From: JANQNX01 sp965601665
Lineage (GTDB): Bacteria; Pseudomonadota; Gammaproteobacteria; Eutrophobiales; Eutrophobiaceae
Assembly: GCA_965601665.1 (NCBI GenBank)
Contig: OZ271833.1
Span: 310,001 to 374,000, forward strand
Reading direction: 5' to 3'
DNA length: 64,000 nt
Shown: positions 42,481 through 52,351 of the stretch, piece by piece
Position numbering within the stretch: the first letter of the stretch is position 1
Layout of the letters: each line of letters opens with the position of its first letter
Notes under the pieces: model-generated
Databases searched by the model: none
Told to the model about the DNA's origin: nothing
The model's input: only the letters and a program-made list of their open reading frames with translations
Program-made: the position numbers and the translations under genes

Positions 42481-45138
42481 TCAGGCGCTGATCGGATCCG
42501 GTTTGTCAGGATCGATGTTGTATTTTTTTATCGCTTCACTGACCTTGCTTGCTGGAATGGCGCCTTCATCTGCCAGCGTTTTTAGTGCGGCTACAGTCAC
42601 GTAATAACGATCAACCTCGAAAAATTCGCGTAGTTTTGCCCGTGAATCACTACGGCCAAAGCCATCGGTGCCGAGCACGGTGTAACGCCCTGGTACAAAC
42701 TCCCGGATCTGATCGGCATAGCTCTTGATATAGTCGGTCGCGGCTACGGCCGGTATGGAGGCATCACGCAATTGTGTTTCGACAAAAGACGGTTTTGCTT
42801 TTTTATCAGGATGCAACAGGTTCCAGCGTGATACAGAAAGACCATCACGTCGCAGTTCGTTAAAGCTTGTGACGCTCCAGATATTGGCATCTACAGAATA
42901 ATCCTGTTTTAACAGCTCTGCCGCGGCAATCACTTCGTTCAGAATTGTGCCGCTACCCAGCAAATGGATTTTGGTTTTACCTCGACCTGCTTTTTTCAGG
43001 CAGTACATCCCTTTAACAATACCTTCCTCACAGCCCTCTGGTAGAGCGGGGTGGGTATAGTTTTCATTCATTACCGATATGTAATAAAACACATCTTCAC
43101 AATTTTGATACATACGGCGCATGCCATCCTGGATTATCACGGCAAGTTCATAGGCAAACGTCGGGTCATAACTGATGCAGTTCGGGATCGTGGATGCCAG
43201 TACATGCGCATGTCCATCCTGGTGTTGCAGACCTTCACCATTCAGCGTGGTCCGGCCCGCCGTACCACCAAGCAAGAACCCGCGAGCGCGCATATCACCT
43301 GCGGCCCAGGCGAGATCCCCAATGCGCTGAAAGCCGAACATTGAGTAGTAAATATAAAAGGGGATCATCTTCAGGTTATGGTTTCGGTAAGAAGTAGCAG
43401 CAGCAAGCCACGAAGAAAATGCACCTGCTTCATTAATGCCTTCTTCCAGTACCTGGCCCTTGATGTCTTCACGGTAATACATGACCTGGTCGGAATCGAC
43501 CGGTTCGTACAGTTGCCCAACCGCCGAGTAAATGCCGTATTGGCGAAACATACCTTCCATACCGAATGTACGCGCCTCGTCGGGCACGATTGGGACGACA
43601 TGCTTACCAATGCTTTTGTCTTTTAGTAGCGTATTCAGTATTCGCACAAACGCCATCGTGGTTGAAATTGCACGATCGCCGGTTCCCTGCAGTAGCTTGT
43701 CATGGATAGAGATACCGGGGATGTCCAGTTCCGGCGCAGGCTGTCGTTTGCCAAAAAAGTAACCGCCCAGCTTTTCACGCTGTGTTTTCAGGTAGCGTAC
43801 TTCTTCACTGTCTTCCGCCGGTTTGTAAAACGGGGTTTCAGCTATTTCTTCATCTGATATAGGTATATTGAAGCGATCGCGGAACTGTTTCAGTGACTTT
43901 TCATCCATTTTTTTCTGTTGGTGTGTCACATTCTGGCCTTCTCCGGATTCACCCATGCCGTATCCCTTGACAGTTTTCACGAGAATAACCGTCGGTTGCC
44001 CCTGGTGTTTAATCGCGGCCGCATAGGCCGCATATACCTTATGTGGATCATGGCCACCACGGTTTAAGCGCCAGATATCTTCATCGGACATATTGGCTAC
44101 CATGGTTTTTAGTTCGGGATACTTGCCAAAAAAATGTTCGCGCACAAAGGCGCCATCATTGGCCTTGTAGGACTGGTATTCTCCATCAACAACTTCTTCC
44201 ATTCGTTTTAACAATAAACCATTGGTATCCCGGGCAATCAGCGGGTCCCAGTAAGAACCCCAAATGACCTTGATGACGTTCCAGCCAGCACCGCGGAATG
44301 TACCTTCCAGTTCCTGGATAATCTTGCTGTTTCCACGTACCGGTCCATCCAGGCGTTGCAGGTTGCAATTAATAACGAAGATAAGATTGTCGAGTTTTTC
44401 CCGAGCGGCCAGGCCGATGGCCCCCAGCGACTCGGGCTCGTCCATTTCACCATCACCCATGAATGCCCATACCTTGCGACCGGTATCCTTATTCAGCCCG
44501 CGATTTTCCAGGTAGCGCATAAACTGCGCCTGATAAATGGCCATGAGTGGCCCCAGTCCCATTGATACAGTCGGGAATTGCCAGTAGTCCGGCATCAGCC
44601 ACGGGTGCGGATAAGATGACAAGCCATTACCGTCAACCTCGCGACGAAAATTTAGCATTTGTTCCTCGGTGATACGGCCGGTCAGGAATGCACGTGCATA
44701 AATACCTGGTGCAGAGTGCCCCTGCACAAATAACAGATCACCACCATGGTCTTCAGAAGGCGCATGAAAGAAATGATTAAATCCAACATCATAAAGCGTT
44801 GCCGATGACGCGAAACTTGCGATATGACCACCTAGTCCATCCTCGTTGCGATTCGCCTTGACGACCATGGCCATGGCATTCCAGCGAATCAATGATCGAA
44901 TTCGCCATTCCAGCGCATGATCACCGGGTGATTTTTCCTCCCGTTGCGCAGGGATAGTGTTGAGATAGGCAGTGTTTGCCGAAAAAGGCAGATAAGCGCC
45001 CGAGCGACGTGCGCGGGCAACCAGTTGTTCGAGAATAAAATGTCCACGTTCTACGCCTTCTCGCTCAAGCAGTGAGTCCAGCGCTTCCAGCCATTCCCGG
45101 GTTTCCTGTGGGTCTATATCCTGTTCCTTTTCAGACAT
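42481..45138 (-). CDS. aceE: Pyruvate dehydrogenase E1, homodimeric type
   Basis: An 885-residue thiamine-diphosphate E1 that decarboxylates pyruvate. The TPP/Mg motif is GDGEMDEPES ending in NCNLQ (about 230-263); HNLKMIPFYIYYSMFGFQR near 600 and GEGLQHQDGHAHV near 640 are E1 signatures. ATG 45138 (MSEKEQDIDPQETREW) is chosen because it fits AceE and has an AGGA just upstream; an earlier in-frame start would add 17 poorly conserved residues. It opens the leftward operon aceE-aceF-lpdA-ybfF. Confidence 0.95.
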   Translation of the reverse strand: MSEKEQDIDPQETREWLEALDSLLEREGVERGHFILEQLVARARRSGAYLPFSANTAYLNTIPAQREEKSPGDHALEWRIRSLIRWNAMAMVVKANRNEDGLGGHIASFASSATLYDVGFNHFFHAPSEDHGGDLLFVQGHSAPGIYARAFLTGRITEEQMLNFRREVDGNGLSSYPHPWLMPDYWQFPTVSMGLGPLMAIYQAQFMRYLENRGLNKDTGRKVWAFMGDGEMDEPESLGAIGLAAREKLDNLIFVINCNLQRLDGPVRGNSKIIQELEGTFRGAGWNVIKVIWGSYWDPLIARDTNGLLLKRMEEVVDGEYQSYKANDGAFVREHFFGKYPELKTMVANMSDEDIWRLNRGGHDPHKVYAAYAAAIKHQGQPTVILVKTVKGYGMGESGEGQNVTHQQKKMDEKSLKQFRDRFNIPISDEEIAETPFYKPAEDSEEVRYLKTQREKLGGYFFGKRQPAPELDIPGISIHDKLLQGTGDRAISTTMAFVRILNTLLKDKSIGKHVVPIVPDEARTFGMEGMFRQYGIYSAVGQLYEPVDSDQVMYYREDIKGQVLEEGINEAGAFSSWLAAATSYRNHNLKMIPFYIYYSMFGFQRIGDLAWAAGDMRARGFLLGGTAGRTTLNGEGLQHQDGHAHVLASTIPNCISYDPTFAYELAVIIQDGMRRMYQNCEDVFYYISVMNENYTHPALPEGCEEGIVKGMYCLKKAGRGKTKIHLLGSGTILNEVIAAAELLKQDYSVDANIWSVTSFNELRRDGLSVSRWNLLHPDKKAKPSFVETQLRDASIPAVAATDYIKSYADQIREFVPGRYTVLGTDGFGRSDSRAKLREFFEVDRYYVTVAALKTLADEGAIPASKVSEAIKKYNIDPDKPDPISA

Positions 45139-45309
45139 GTCCTGACCATTAACTGTTACAGGGCGAATAAACCACGTTACCTTGCACAAACTGGTATTAT
45201 TCTTGTTATGTTAAATACTAGTTTAGCCGTTGCCATAATATCAAGCTGGTTGGCATTGTACTTGACAGGCTAATGTAACAACAAACGACACTTGTAAGGA
45301 ATATAATCA
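45139..45309. other. Divergent region between aceE and the M17 peptidase gene
   Basis: The gap is 171 bases. A perfect -35 TTGACA lies at 45262-45267 on the plus strand, but only weak -10 matches follow at normal spacing. I see no PdhR-type operator that I trust. Confidence 0.3.
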
Positions 45310-46782
45310 ATGAATATCAGTTTACAGCAGAATGGCTCATTGCCGACCAAGCGACAGGTAGATAACGTGGGCAACTGGGTTATGGTGTTTGCGCATCCTA
45401 TGGATAAAAGTGACTTTACCTATGGGGCGCAAATAATCGCAAAACGAAAAAGCCTGGAACTGAAAAAAGCCGATAAAACGCCTATCACGCATGATTTACC
45501 CAATAGTCGTCTGGGTCATGTGTCGCTGGCGGCGATAGAAGCAGGACTTTCTGCGTTTGATTTGCTGACTCTGGGTCGCAAGTTGGTCGCTGAACATAAG
45601 CGTGCCAATCCGTCTCAGTTAGGCATATTGGTCGATGGTTTTGATGAACCGGAAAAAGAACGCATCGCCGAGGCAGTACTCTCAGCTGCATTGGCGGCGG
45701 CGGCAGATTTACCAAATTTCAAAAGCGACGCGGATTCAGCCATCAAGTTAAAAAAAATCCTGATGTTTGGTGTGAAAGCCAGACACGGTTTCAAGCAGAG
45801 CCTTGCCGTTGCCGAGGGCAATGCATTGACTCGCAGCCTGAGTATGTTGCCGTCAAATATGCTGACGCCTACAGAGTATCTGAAAAAAGTCAGGCAGATT
45901 GCTAAAGACAATAAATGGAAGCTTGAGTTTTATAATGAAACTACGCTGAAAAAGAAAAAGGCGGGTGCTTTCCTCGCCGTGGCGCAGGGCAGCCCGACAC
46001 CGGATGCAGGCATCGTGCGCCTGACCTATACGCCAAAAACCGCGCGTGGAAAGAAAATCTTTCTTGTCGGTAAGGGGATTTGCTACGACACCGGTGGCAC
46101 CAATCTTAAGCCTGCCAATTATATGTTTGGTATGCATGAAGATATGCAAGGCAGTGCGGTTGCGCTTGGCACGCTGCTGGCACTCAGCAAGCTCGAATTT
46201 AACAGGCCGGTTGAATGCTGGATGGCGCTGGCAATGAACCATATCGGCCCTAAAGCATATAAACCTAACGACGTCATTACTGCTTGCGATGGTACCACGA
46301 TTGAAATTGTGCATACCGACGCCGAGGGTAGAATGATCCTGTCCGATACCCTGGCGCTGGCATCCCGTGAGAAACCTGATTTAATCATGGACTTTGCGAC
46401 GCTTACCGGTACCTGCATCTATGCTATTGGTACATCCTACAGCGGCGTGTTCACGAACAGAAAAGGCTGGCACCAGATGCTCATCGAGGCCGGTGAAGAC
46501 TGTGGTGAGCGCGTCTGGCCGTTTCCTCTGGACGAAGACTTCGACCAGATGATCAAGAGCGACATCGCAGACATCAAACAGTGTTCGCAGGAGAGCGGGG
46601 TTGATCACATACTTGCTTCTCGCTTCCTGCAGCGGTTTGTCAAGAATGACACACCCTGGATACATATGGACCTTGCCAGCAGTAACAGGAAGGGTGGACT
46701 GGGTCACATAGCCTCTGACACCACCGGTTTTGGTGTGCGTTACACAGTGAACCTGTTATTAAATTACCCGCTTAATGAGTGA
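45310..46782 (+). CDS. M17 leucyl-aminopeptidase-family metallopeptidase
   Basis: A 490-residue M17 aminopeptidase, which removes N-terminal residues from peptides with two metal ions. The catalytic domain carries VGKGICYDTGGTNLKP (metal Lys and Asp) near residue 252, a metal Asp in MHEDMQGSA near 278, and HTDAEGRMILSD near 335 (Asp, Glu and Arg). The canonical NTDAEGRL and FDSGG motifs are slightly changed, so this is a divergent subfamily, not standard PepA. Start is ATG 45310 with AAGGA nearby. Confidence 0.87.
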   Translation: MNISLQQNGSLPTKRQVDNVGNWVMVFAHPMDKSDFTYGAQIIAKRKSLELKKADKTPITHDLPNSRLGHVSLAAIEAGLSAFDLLTLGRKLVAEHKRANPSQLGILVDGFDEPEKERIAEAVLSAALAAAADLPNFKSDADSAIKLKKILMFGVKARHGFKQSLAVAEGNALTRSLSMLPSNMLTPTEYLKKVRQIAKDNKWKLEFYNETTLKKKKAGAFLAVAQGSPTPDAGIVRLTYTPKTARGKKIFLVGKGICYDTGGTNLKPANYMFGMHEDMQGSAVALGTLLALSKLEFNRPVECWMALAMNHIGPKAYKPNDVITACDGTTIEIVHTDAEGRMILSDTLALASREKPDLIMDFATLTGTCIYAIGTSYSGVFTNRKGWHQMLIEAGEDCGERVWPFPLDEDFDQMIKSDIADIKQCSQESGVDHILASRFLQRFVKNDTPWIHMDLASSNRKGGLGHIASDTTGFGVRYTVNLLLNYPLNE

Positions 46783-46801
46783 TTAAACGCAGTTGCACTA
46801 T

Positions 46802-47647
46802 TTATTGTCGACATAAGACCCGCTTGTGAGTTTGTTGCTGCCAATAGGCTTCCCAGCCTTTGCTGTGTGTAATACCGGACAGAACTGCTTTCATAACACA
46901 ACGTAGTTGCGGGTCAAATATGGCGAGGCTGGCAAGATAGGATTCAATAATTTTTGGCACAACGACAGTATCATCACTGGAAAAAAAATGTTTTTGCGGT
47001 ACAAAGACGAGTTTGTCCGCAAGTGAAACCGGGTTGATGGAGCCGTTGAGCGGGGTCACGTTGTGATAGTCCGCAAACTTTGCAATATCCAGGTTACCTG
47101 CCACGCTACGAAATTCGATGACGTCATCACGTGTCGCCGCGAGGATGGCTGCTATTGTTGCGCCACCGGAGTAGCCGATCAAACGAACATGCTCATAGTC
47201 ATATTCATTTTTAATTGTTGAAACGACGTCGTTCAATGCGTTGACCACTTCCTTACCTGCGCGTTTTGATGTCCAGTATTCCGGTTGGCAATGCTGCTCT
47301 CTTTCCAGATCAATAAACTGACACGGACGCGCAAGGTAAATAATATCGTTGTTGCTATCAACGCTTGCCAGTTTCAACCCTATTGGATCAGCAGGTGTCG
47401 GGTTTGCCGAAACACGGCGTCGGTTTCTCCAGGCCCGTCCATCTCCTTCGATGTAGATCGTAACTGTTGTGTTTGGGCTGATGTTTTTTTGCAGGCTAAC
47501 TATCGTGAATAGATTAGTACGATAGTATTTTTGTTCAAAACCATATTGCAGTGCGAGTTGTTCGCCTGTTTTGACTTTTTGCCCAACTGAACAGCCTGAA
47601 AGTAAACTGATGATAAGGACACAGCTTATGCAAGTTCTGGTAAGCAT
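46802..47647 (-). CDS. Lipoprotein with alpha/beta-hydrolase-like fold
   Basis: A 281-residue protein with a lipoprotein signal peptide (lipobox LLSGC, C19). YIEGDGRAW near residue 66 and LIGYSGGATIAAIL near 157 look like the oxyanion and nucleophile elbow of an alpha/beta-hydrolase; GITHSKGWE near 262 could hold the catalytic histidine. No specific family is recognised. It lies 28 bases behind the FecR gene on the same strand, so it is probably part of the cyclase/FecR operon, and ends opposite the M17 gene. Confidence 0.75.
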   Translation of the reverse strand: MLTRTCISCVLIISLLSGCSVGQKVKTGEQLALQYGFEQKYYRTNLFTIVSLQKNISPNTTVTIYIEGDGRAWRNRRRVSANPTPADPIGLKLASVDSNNDIIYLARPCQFIDLEREQHCQPEYWTSKRAGKEVVNALNDVVSTIKNEYDYEHVRLIGYSGGATIAAILAATRDDVIEFRSVAGNLDIAKFADYHNVTPLNGSINPVSLADKLVFVPQKHFFSSDDTVVVPKIIESYLASLAIFDPQLRCVMKAVLSGITHSKGWEAYWQQQTHKRVLCRQ

Positions 47648-47675
47648 ATGCCCGGTTTTAAATCAGATACAGCTG

Positions 47676-48377
47676 TTATGGCATGCGCGGGCGAGGCATG
47701 TTGATGCGATTGATTTGTTGCATGGAACGCATCAGGTTGTTAATCGTGCGCATGGCCATTCTTCTGGGTGGTGATGGCGGACTAAATTCGTCGGGAATCT
47801 CGGTACCGTAACCGGCTTCATCTATACTGACCTTGCCAAATTCATTGTAGACATCAATTTTTGACTTGCGCGAGGTATCTTCTGCTTCCAGCAGTATGAT
47901 GGTTGCGGATGTAGCATCGGCCTCACCAACCACGTTGGTACCACGTATACCAATCGTGGCGACTGCGGTCTCGACGTCCATGTTCTCGGGTTTCTCTTTT
48001 GCAACAAGGCCGGTGACGAAACGAAAAGCGCCCTTGGCGACTTTCATCGAGACCTTGTCGTCGGGGGTCTGGTTATACACGTACTTGCTGGCTATTAAAG
48101 TCGCTTCCGGGCCCAGTTCAAACCGGGTTTTGTCTTTAAAACGGATATTCAACAGGCTGTTTTCGCCGGTGGTGATGGTATCCTGCTCAAAGATCTTGTC
48201 GCCAAGGCCAAGGTCTCGTCTATCATTGGCAGATTGCGCAAAAGCGCTTCCTTCGATCCTGGTGATTCGGCCTATGGCATCCGCGGCAACTGCGGTATTA
48301 ATGCTTAACACACATAGTGCCAATACAATAAATAACATCCGGGCAAAAAATGATCCTGATTCAGTATCTTGTCGCAT
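47676..48377 (-). CDS. FecR-domain periplasmic protein
   Basis: A 233-residue secreted protein. The signal peptide spans about residues 1-32 (ends AVAA). A FecR domain follows at about 55-150: IFEQDTITTGENSLLNIRF, FELGPEATL, KGAFRFVTG, TAVATIGIRGT. It lacks the cytoplasmic anti-sigma part of true FecR, so it is a stand-alone FecR-fold protein that probably binds envelope ligands. It lies between the autotransporter-like gene (74 bases) and the hydrolase-like lipoprotein gene. GGAG precedes the ATG. Confidence 0.85.
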   Translation of the reverse strand: MRQDTESGSFFARMLFIVLALCVLSINTAVAADAIGRITRIEGSAFAQSANDRRDLGLGDKIFEQDTITTGENSLLNIRFKDKTRFELGPEATLIASKYVYNQTPDDKVSMKVAKGAFRFVTGLVAKEKPENMDVETAVATIGIRGTNVVGEADATSATIILLEAEDTSRKSKIDVYNEFGKVSIDEAGYGTEIPDEFSPPSPPRRMAMRTINNLMRSMQQINRINMPRPRMP

Positions 48378-48451
48378 GGCCAGACTCCGATTTATTGGTT
48401 TTAGATAGTCTGCAAATCGGTGAGTTGCCGGATTATTTTACTATTAGTAAA

Positions 48452-49870
48452 TTAATAATCCATTCTCAGCGTTATACTAATGCGATCTTCATCAAAGTTA
48501 TCACGCAGAAAACGTTTGCTGTATTCGAGGTTGCCACTGATACCTGATTTTTCAAAATAACGCACACCCGCGGTAAACAGGAGGTCATTGATGTCATTGG
48601 CAGGTTGTGGCGTAGCCACGACTCTTTGCAGGCTATAGTCATACTGATAGGAAAGATTCACAAATGGTTCCCACTCGTTAAAGCTATAGGCAACATCACC
48701 GGCGATGCTGATAGTGCCAACGCGTACCGAACTCTCAAGCACCGTGGCGCCATTGCTTTCTGTATATTCATCAATCGTGCTTCTGGCATACAGCAGGCCA
48801 ACACGCCCGCCGATTATCCAGCGATCAATAAAGGAAATGGCATTGAGGTTTAATGAGCCAAAAAAGCGATCTGCGGAAGGCGTACTGGATATACTGGTGC
48901 CTCCTGCCGTGCGAACTTGATCATAATCAACATAGGAATAACCGAGGTTAACATCCATGCTGAGTATGTCCGACATCACCCAGCCAAAGTACGGGGCAAT
49001 GGTGTAAGACTTGGCATCCTGGTTACCACCGTTAAAGCTGGTATCCAGGCCGGTCGAGTCGTAGCCCAGCGCCACACCCATTACCGTGTTCTTCCAGATG
49101 TTAAAGTCCATTCCGCCCAGGAAACTATGTGTGCTGCCATCGAAGGCGGTGCTGCTAAAGTCGTTTTCAAAGTTCGTGTAGGAATAATTGCCCCATATAC
49201 CGTATGGTACCTCTATGCCATCCCCGGCATTCAGTCCCATCGCGCCTTCCATATTGAACTGGTTGTCCGAGAAACGTGGCGTAAAAAAACTTCTTAATGC
49301 GTTGACCGCACCGGTAACCCGGTTGGAAATGCCGGTGATGGAGTTTTGAATCTGGATGTTAAAGAGCAAGGCGTCGGTAACAGAACTACCAGGCGTGAAT
49401 TCAGACACTACCGTTGTGCCACCACCTGCCCTGGTTAACGTGCCGTTAGTGATGCTCGTAATACAATCGTCAGTGGCTGAGCCGGTATTGACTGTAATCG
49501 TGTTGCCGTCGTTAGACGTTTCAAACTGCAGGTTACCAGTACCGCCAGTATCAAGCGTGAAGTTGAAGTCAAACGTGGTTGGCCCTATGAAACCACCAAT
49601 GTCGATAGTAAACGTCTCAACTTCGCCATCCAGGTTATCGACAAAGATACCGTTACCACCGGTGATATTACCGTCGCCGTCGGCCTGGATAGTAAGCGTT
49701 AAAGCACCGCTAAATGGACCATCATCGGCTGGATTTGCGCATGAACCATCAACACCGCTAATACTACCCGTATAAGTGCCATTGACATTCGGATTCTGAC
49801 CGGTGGCCTGTGCAGATTTTGACGATAAAACGGAAAATAAAACAAAAAATATGATTGCATATCTCAACAC
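48452..49870 (-). CDS. Autotransporter-beta-type outer-membrane protein
   Basis: A 472-residue exported protein. A signal peptide (1-22, ends AQA), an N-terminal region of about 130 residues rich in Gly, Thr and Asp with three cysteines, then a linker, and a C-terminal beta-barrel from about residue 210 with alternating hydrophobic strands and a terminal aromatic (ISITLRMDY). It resembles the autotransporter beta-domain. The short passenger has no enzyme motif. Start is GTG 49870 with AGGGGAG upstream. It is between the CHASE2 cyclase and FecR genes and probably co-transcribed with both. Confidence 0.8.
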   Translation of the reverse strand: MLRYAIIFFVLFSVLSSKSAQATGQNPNVNGTYTGSISGVDGSCANPADDGPFSGALTLTIQADGDGNITGGNGIFVDNLDGEVETFTIDIGGFIGPTTFDFNFTLDTGGTGNLQFETSNDGNTITVNTGSATDDCITSITNGTLTRAGGGTTVVSEFTPGSSVTDALLFNIQIQNSITGISNRVTGAVNALRSFFTPRFSDNQFNMEGAMGLNAGDGIEVPYGIWGNYSYTNFENDFSSTAFDGSTHSFLGGMDFNIWKNTVMGVALGYDSTGLDTSFNGGNQDAKSYTIAPYFGWVMSDILSMDVNLGYSYVDYDQVRTAGGTSISSTPSADRFFGSLNLNAISFIDRWIIGGRVGLLYARSTIDEYTESNGATVLESSVRVGTISIAGDVAYSFNEWEPFVNLSYQYDYSLQRVVATPQPANDINDLLFTAGVRYFEKSGISGNLEYSKRFLRDNFDEDRISITLRMDY

Positions 49871-49964
49871 AGCTGAGCTCCCCTTGAATACAATTTATTT
49901 TTCCTAAATAGTACGCCAATCAGGCGCTTGAGACCAGTTGTGTAAACGGGATTAGTGTTAATTA

Positions 49965-52208
49965 TTATTTTGTCGTGAAGGTATAGACACCGTCCCATTC
50001 GAGGCCAGGCGAGTTCTCGATAAAGCGTGCAATTCTTTCCAGGTAGAGCGAGTATACGTGTTTACTGGGGCTGCGGCTCTTCAGTCGCGTAAAAAGGATC
50101 TCGGCCTCGTACCATTGCTGGCCCCGATAGGCCTTTAATGCCGCGTCCATCAGGTCTACTTCTTCTTTTGTTTCATCAGTAATCTCTGATTTAAGCGCAA
50201 CAGGTTCATAAATAGCGATAGGTTTGTCCTTTCCCTTCACCCGCACGAAGTCCAGTTCACGGTAGACGTATTCCGGTGCGGCCTGCATGGTTGTTTCGCT
50301 GACAATCAATTCAACGCCGTAGTTCTTGGTCAGTCCTTCCAGCCTGGAACCCAGGTTTACCGCATCGCCCATAACGGTATATGACAGCCGGAACTCGGAC
50401 CCCATGTTACCAACACTCATAATCCCGGTATTGAGTCCGACCCCAATATTGATTTCCGGCCAGCCACGTTCAATGAACTCTGCCCTGATCGCAGTTAAAC
50501 GTTCCAGCATGGCCAGCGCGGTTTCAATACCGCAACTGGCATGTTCGCCGTTTTCCAATGGTGCGCCCCAAAACGCCATGACCGCATCGCCGATATATTT
50601 GTCTATGGTGCCGCGTTTTTCATGGATGATCTTTGTCATCTCGGTCAGGTAGGCGTTCATCAGGTCTGACAGTTCTGCTGGTGTCAGTCCCTCGGAAATA
50701 GTCGTAAAACCGCGCACGTCAGAGAACAGTACCGTCATCTCGCGGTTTTCCGGCTCCAGCGTGTAGGAATCCGGGTTAATGTTCATCTCGTCGATGAGTT
50801 CAGGTGGCACATAGGTGCCGAAAACCGTTGCCAGCTGTTGTTTGCCACGGCGCTCGATAAAGAAACCGTATGACATGTTGGCGACAAAGATAATGCCAAT
50901 GAGCAGCAAGCTGCCGGCAATCGGCATCACCAGGTTGGAATACTGCCACAACACCAGGTTGATACTGACGATGACAACGGCAAGTGCCAGCGTGGCCAGT
51001 GATGCCCATACCGGGCTCAATAGTGGTAGCAATACTGTCATCAATGTGCCAATCACCAGTATCTGTACAATTTCTGCACCTCTCAGGTAGGCGGGGCTGA
51101 GCTTGATATTTTCATCAATGATGCCGGAAACGAGGTTGGCATGTATTTCAACACCCGGGTATTGTTTATTCACCGGTGTGGTTCTCAGGTCAAACAGACC
51201 CGGTACAGTCGTGCCTACCAGCACAATGGCATCGTCGAGTATGGTCTTGTTTACGCGACCGTGGATAACGTCCGTGGCAGATACATAGCGGTAGCTCTGT
51301 TGGTAACCGCGATAGGGCACCAGTGCCTGAATGTTTTCATCAACGGGGACATCCAGGAATTCCAGCGACAGGTTTTCAAGCCCCGCATAGGCGCTGCTGG
51401 CCGAGTCTTCAAACACCGGGATAGTCTGCTCGATATCAAACAGGTTTCGCACCACGGCCAGGGACAGTGCCTCGTAGTAGTTATCTTCAAAGGCATAGAG
51501 CATGGGTACGCGCCGTACCACGCCGTCTTCGTCCAGCCATGGCGAAAAGTGGCCGGCATCCATTGCGGCTCGCTGGATAATGGGCAGGTTAGCACTATAG
51601 CCGCGCGCGTTTCTTGCGATCACCGCCTTGCCGGCAAACATCTCCTTGCTGAAGCTTGGAGCCGGTAGCTGGCCGTTGTTGGCAGAATAATCCTCGCTGG
51701 AACCGTACTTGAAATAATAACCCAGGATCACTGGCCGTCCCCGGATACTGTCAGCCAGGACCTTATCGTAGTTCAGTTCATCTTCTAATCCTGCAACCAC
51801 CTGCTGGTAGGCTTTGTCACCGGCCAGTTCCTGCCTGCCGATTTCCTGCAGTGTTTTCAGGCCGGAACTATTATCAGGCTCGGGAAAAACAATATCGAAG
51901 CCCAGAATCTGGATCTGGTAGGTATCGAACAGGGAATCAATCAGTCTTGCGACATGGATTCGACTCCAGGGCCAACGACCAATCTCCTGCAGGCTTTTTT
52001 CATCGATATCGACAATGACTATGCGCTTATCCATGTCATTGGGCATGGTCATGCGCACACGCAGGTCATAAAGCTGGTTTTCGACCGTGTCGATGACGCC
52101 GCTGCGAAAAAAATCGGCCTTCTCAGCGAGAAAGGACAGTGTAATCAGCGTCGTCAGAATAATGAGCGGCAGTTGATGCCGAAATCGATAATAGTATTTA
52201 TTCAACAT
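49965..52208 (-). CDS. CHASE2-domain class III adenylate cyclase
   Basis: A 747-residue membrane cyclase. An N-terminal helix (about 14-30), an extracytoplasmic CHASE2 domain (about 35-360), three membrane helices (about 365-445), then a class III cyclase domain (about 490-670). Two metal Asp are visible: LFSDVRGF and KYIGDAVMAFWG; MGDAVNLGSRLE carries the transition-state residues. Most such proteins make cAMP. It heads the leftward unit cyclase, outer-membrane protein, FecR protein, lipoprotein. CRP-type boxes elsewhere in the window suggest cAMP is used as a signal here. Confidence 0.9.
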   Translation of the reverse strand: MLNKYYYRFRHQLPLIILTTLITLSFLAEKADFFRSGVIDTVENQLYDLRVRMTMPNDMDKRIVIVDIDEKSLQEIGRWPWSRIHVARLIDSLFDTYQIQILGFDIVFPEPDNSSGLKTLQEIGRQELAGDKAYQQVVAGLEDELNYDKVLADSIRGRPVILGYYFKYGSSEDYSANNGQLPAPSFSKEMFAGKAVIARNARGYSANLPIIQRAAMDAGHFSPWLDEDGVVRRVPMLYAFEDNYYEALSLAVVRNLFDIEQTIPVFEDSASSAYAGLENLSLEFLDVPVDENIQALVPYRGYQQSYRYVSATDVIHGRVNKTILDDAIVLVGTTVPGLFDLRTTPVNKQYPGVEIHANLVSGIIDENIKLSPAYLRGAEIVQILVIGTLMTVLLPLLSPVWASLATLALAVVIVSINLVLWQYSNLVMPIAGSLLLIGIIFVANMSYGFFIERRGKQQLATVFGTYVPPELIDEMNINPDSYTLEPENREMTVLFSDVRGFTTISEGLTPAELSDLMNAYLTEMTKIIHEKRGTIDKYIGDAVMAFWGAPLENGEHASCGIETALAMLERLTAIRAEFIERGWPEINIGVGLNTGIMSVGNMGSEFRLSYTVMGDAVNLGSRLEGLTKNYGVELIVSETTMQAAPEYVYRELDFVRVKGKDKPIAIYEPVALKSEITDETKEEVDLMDAALKAYRGQQWYEAEILFTRLKSRSPSKHVYSLYLERIARFIENSPGLEWDGVYTFTTK

Positions 52209-52317
52209 GTTAAAGACAGTTTATTGTTTAGCTGCTGTCGTCGCCTACGAATTATTACATATGACTGCTAATCTGGCGTGTCGTGGAGAAAATAGCTTCA
52301 TTTTTATCCTCACTCTG

Positions 52318-52323
52318 TATAAT
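52318..52323 (+). promoter_or_regulatory. -10 box of typA
   Basis: A perfect TATAAT; predicted transcription start near 52330, about 22 bases before the typA ATG. The -35 is only weakly matched (CTTCAT-like). Confidence 0.45.
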
Positions 52324-52351
52324 GCGCGGCTTTTGATACAAGCCGTCTTCC

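Noticed and set aside
45302..45307. TATAAT right before the M17 peptidase start as a -10 box
   Set aside because: It is three bases before the ATG, so transcription would begin inside the coding region.
49356..49775. 139-residue plus-strand ORF over the autotransporter-like gene
   Set aside because: It reads the complement of a Gly/Thr-rich repeat region, giving a Val/Pro/Ser-rich product without any motif.
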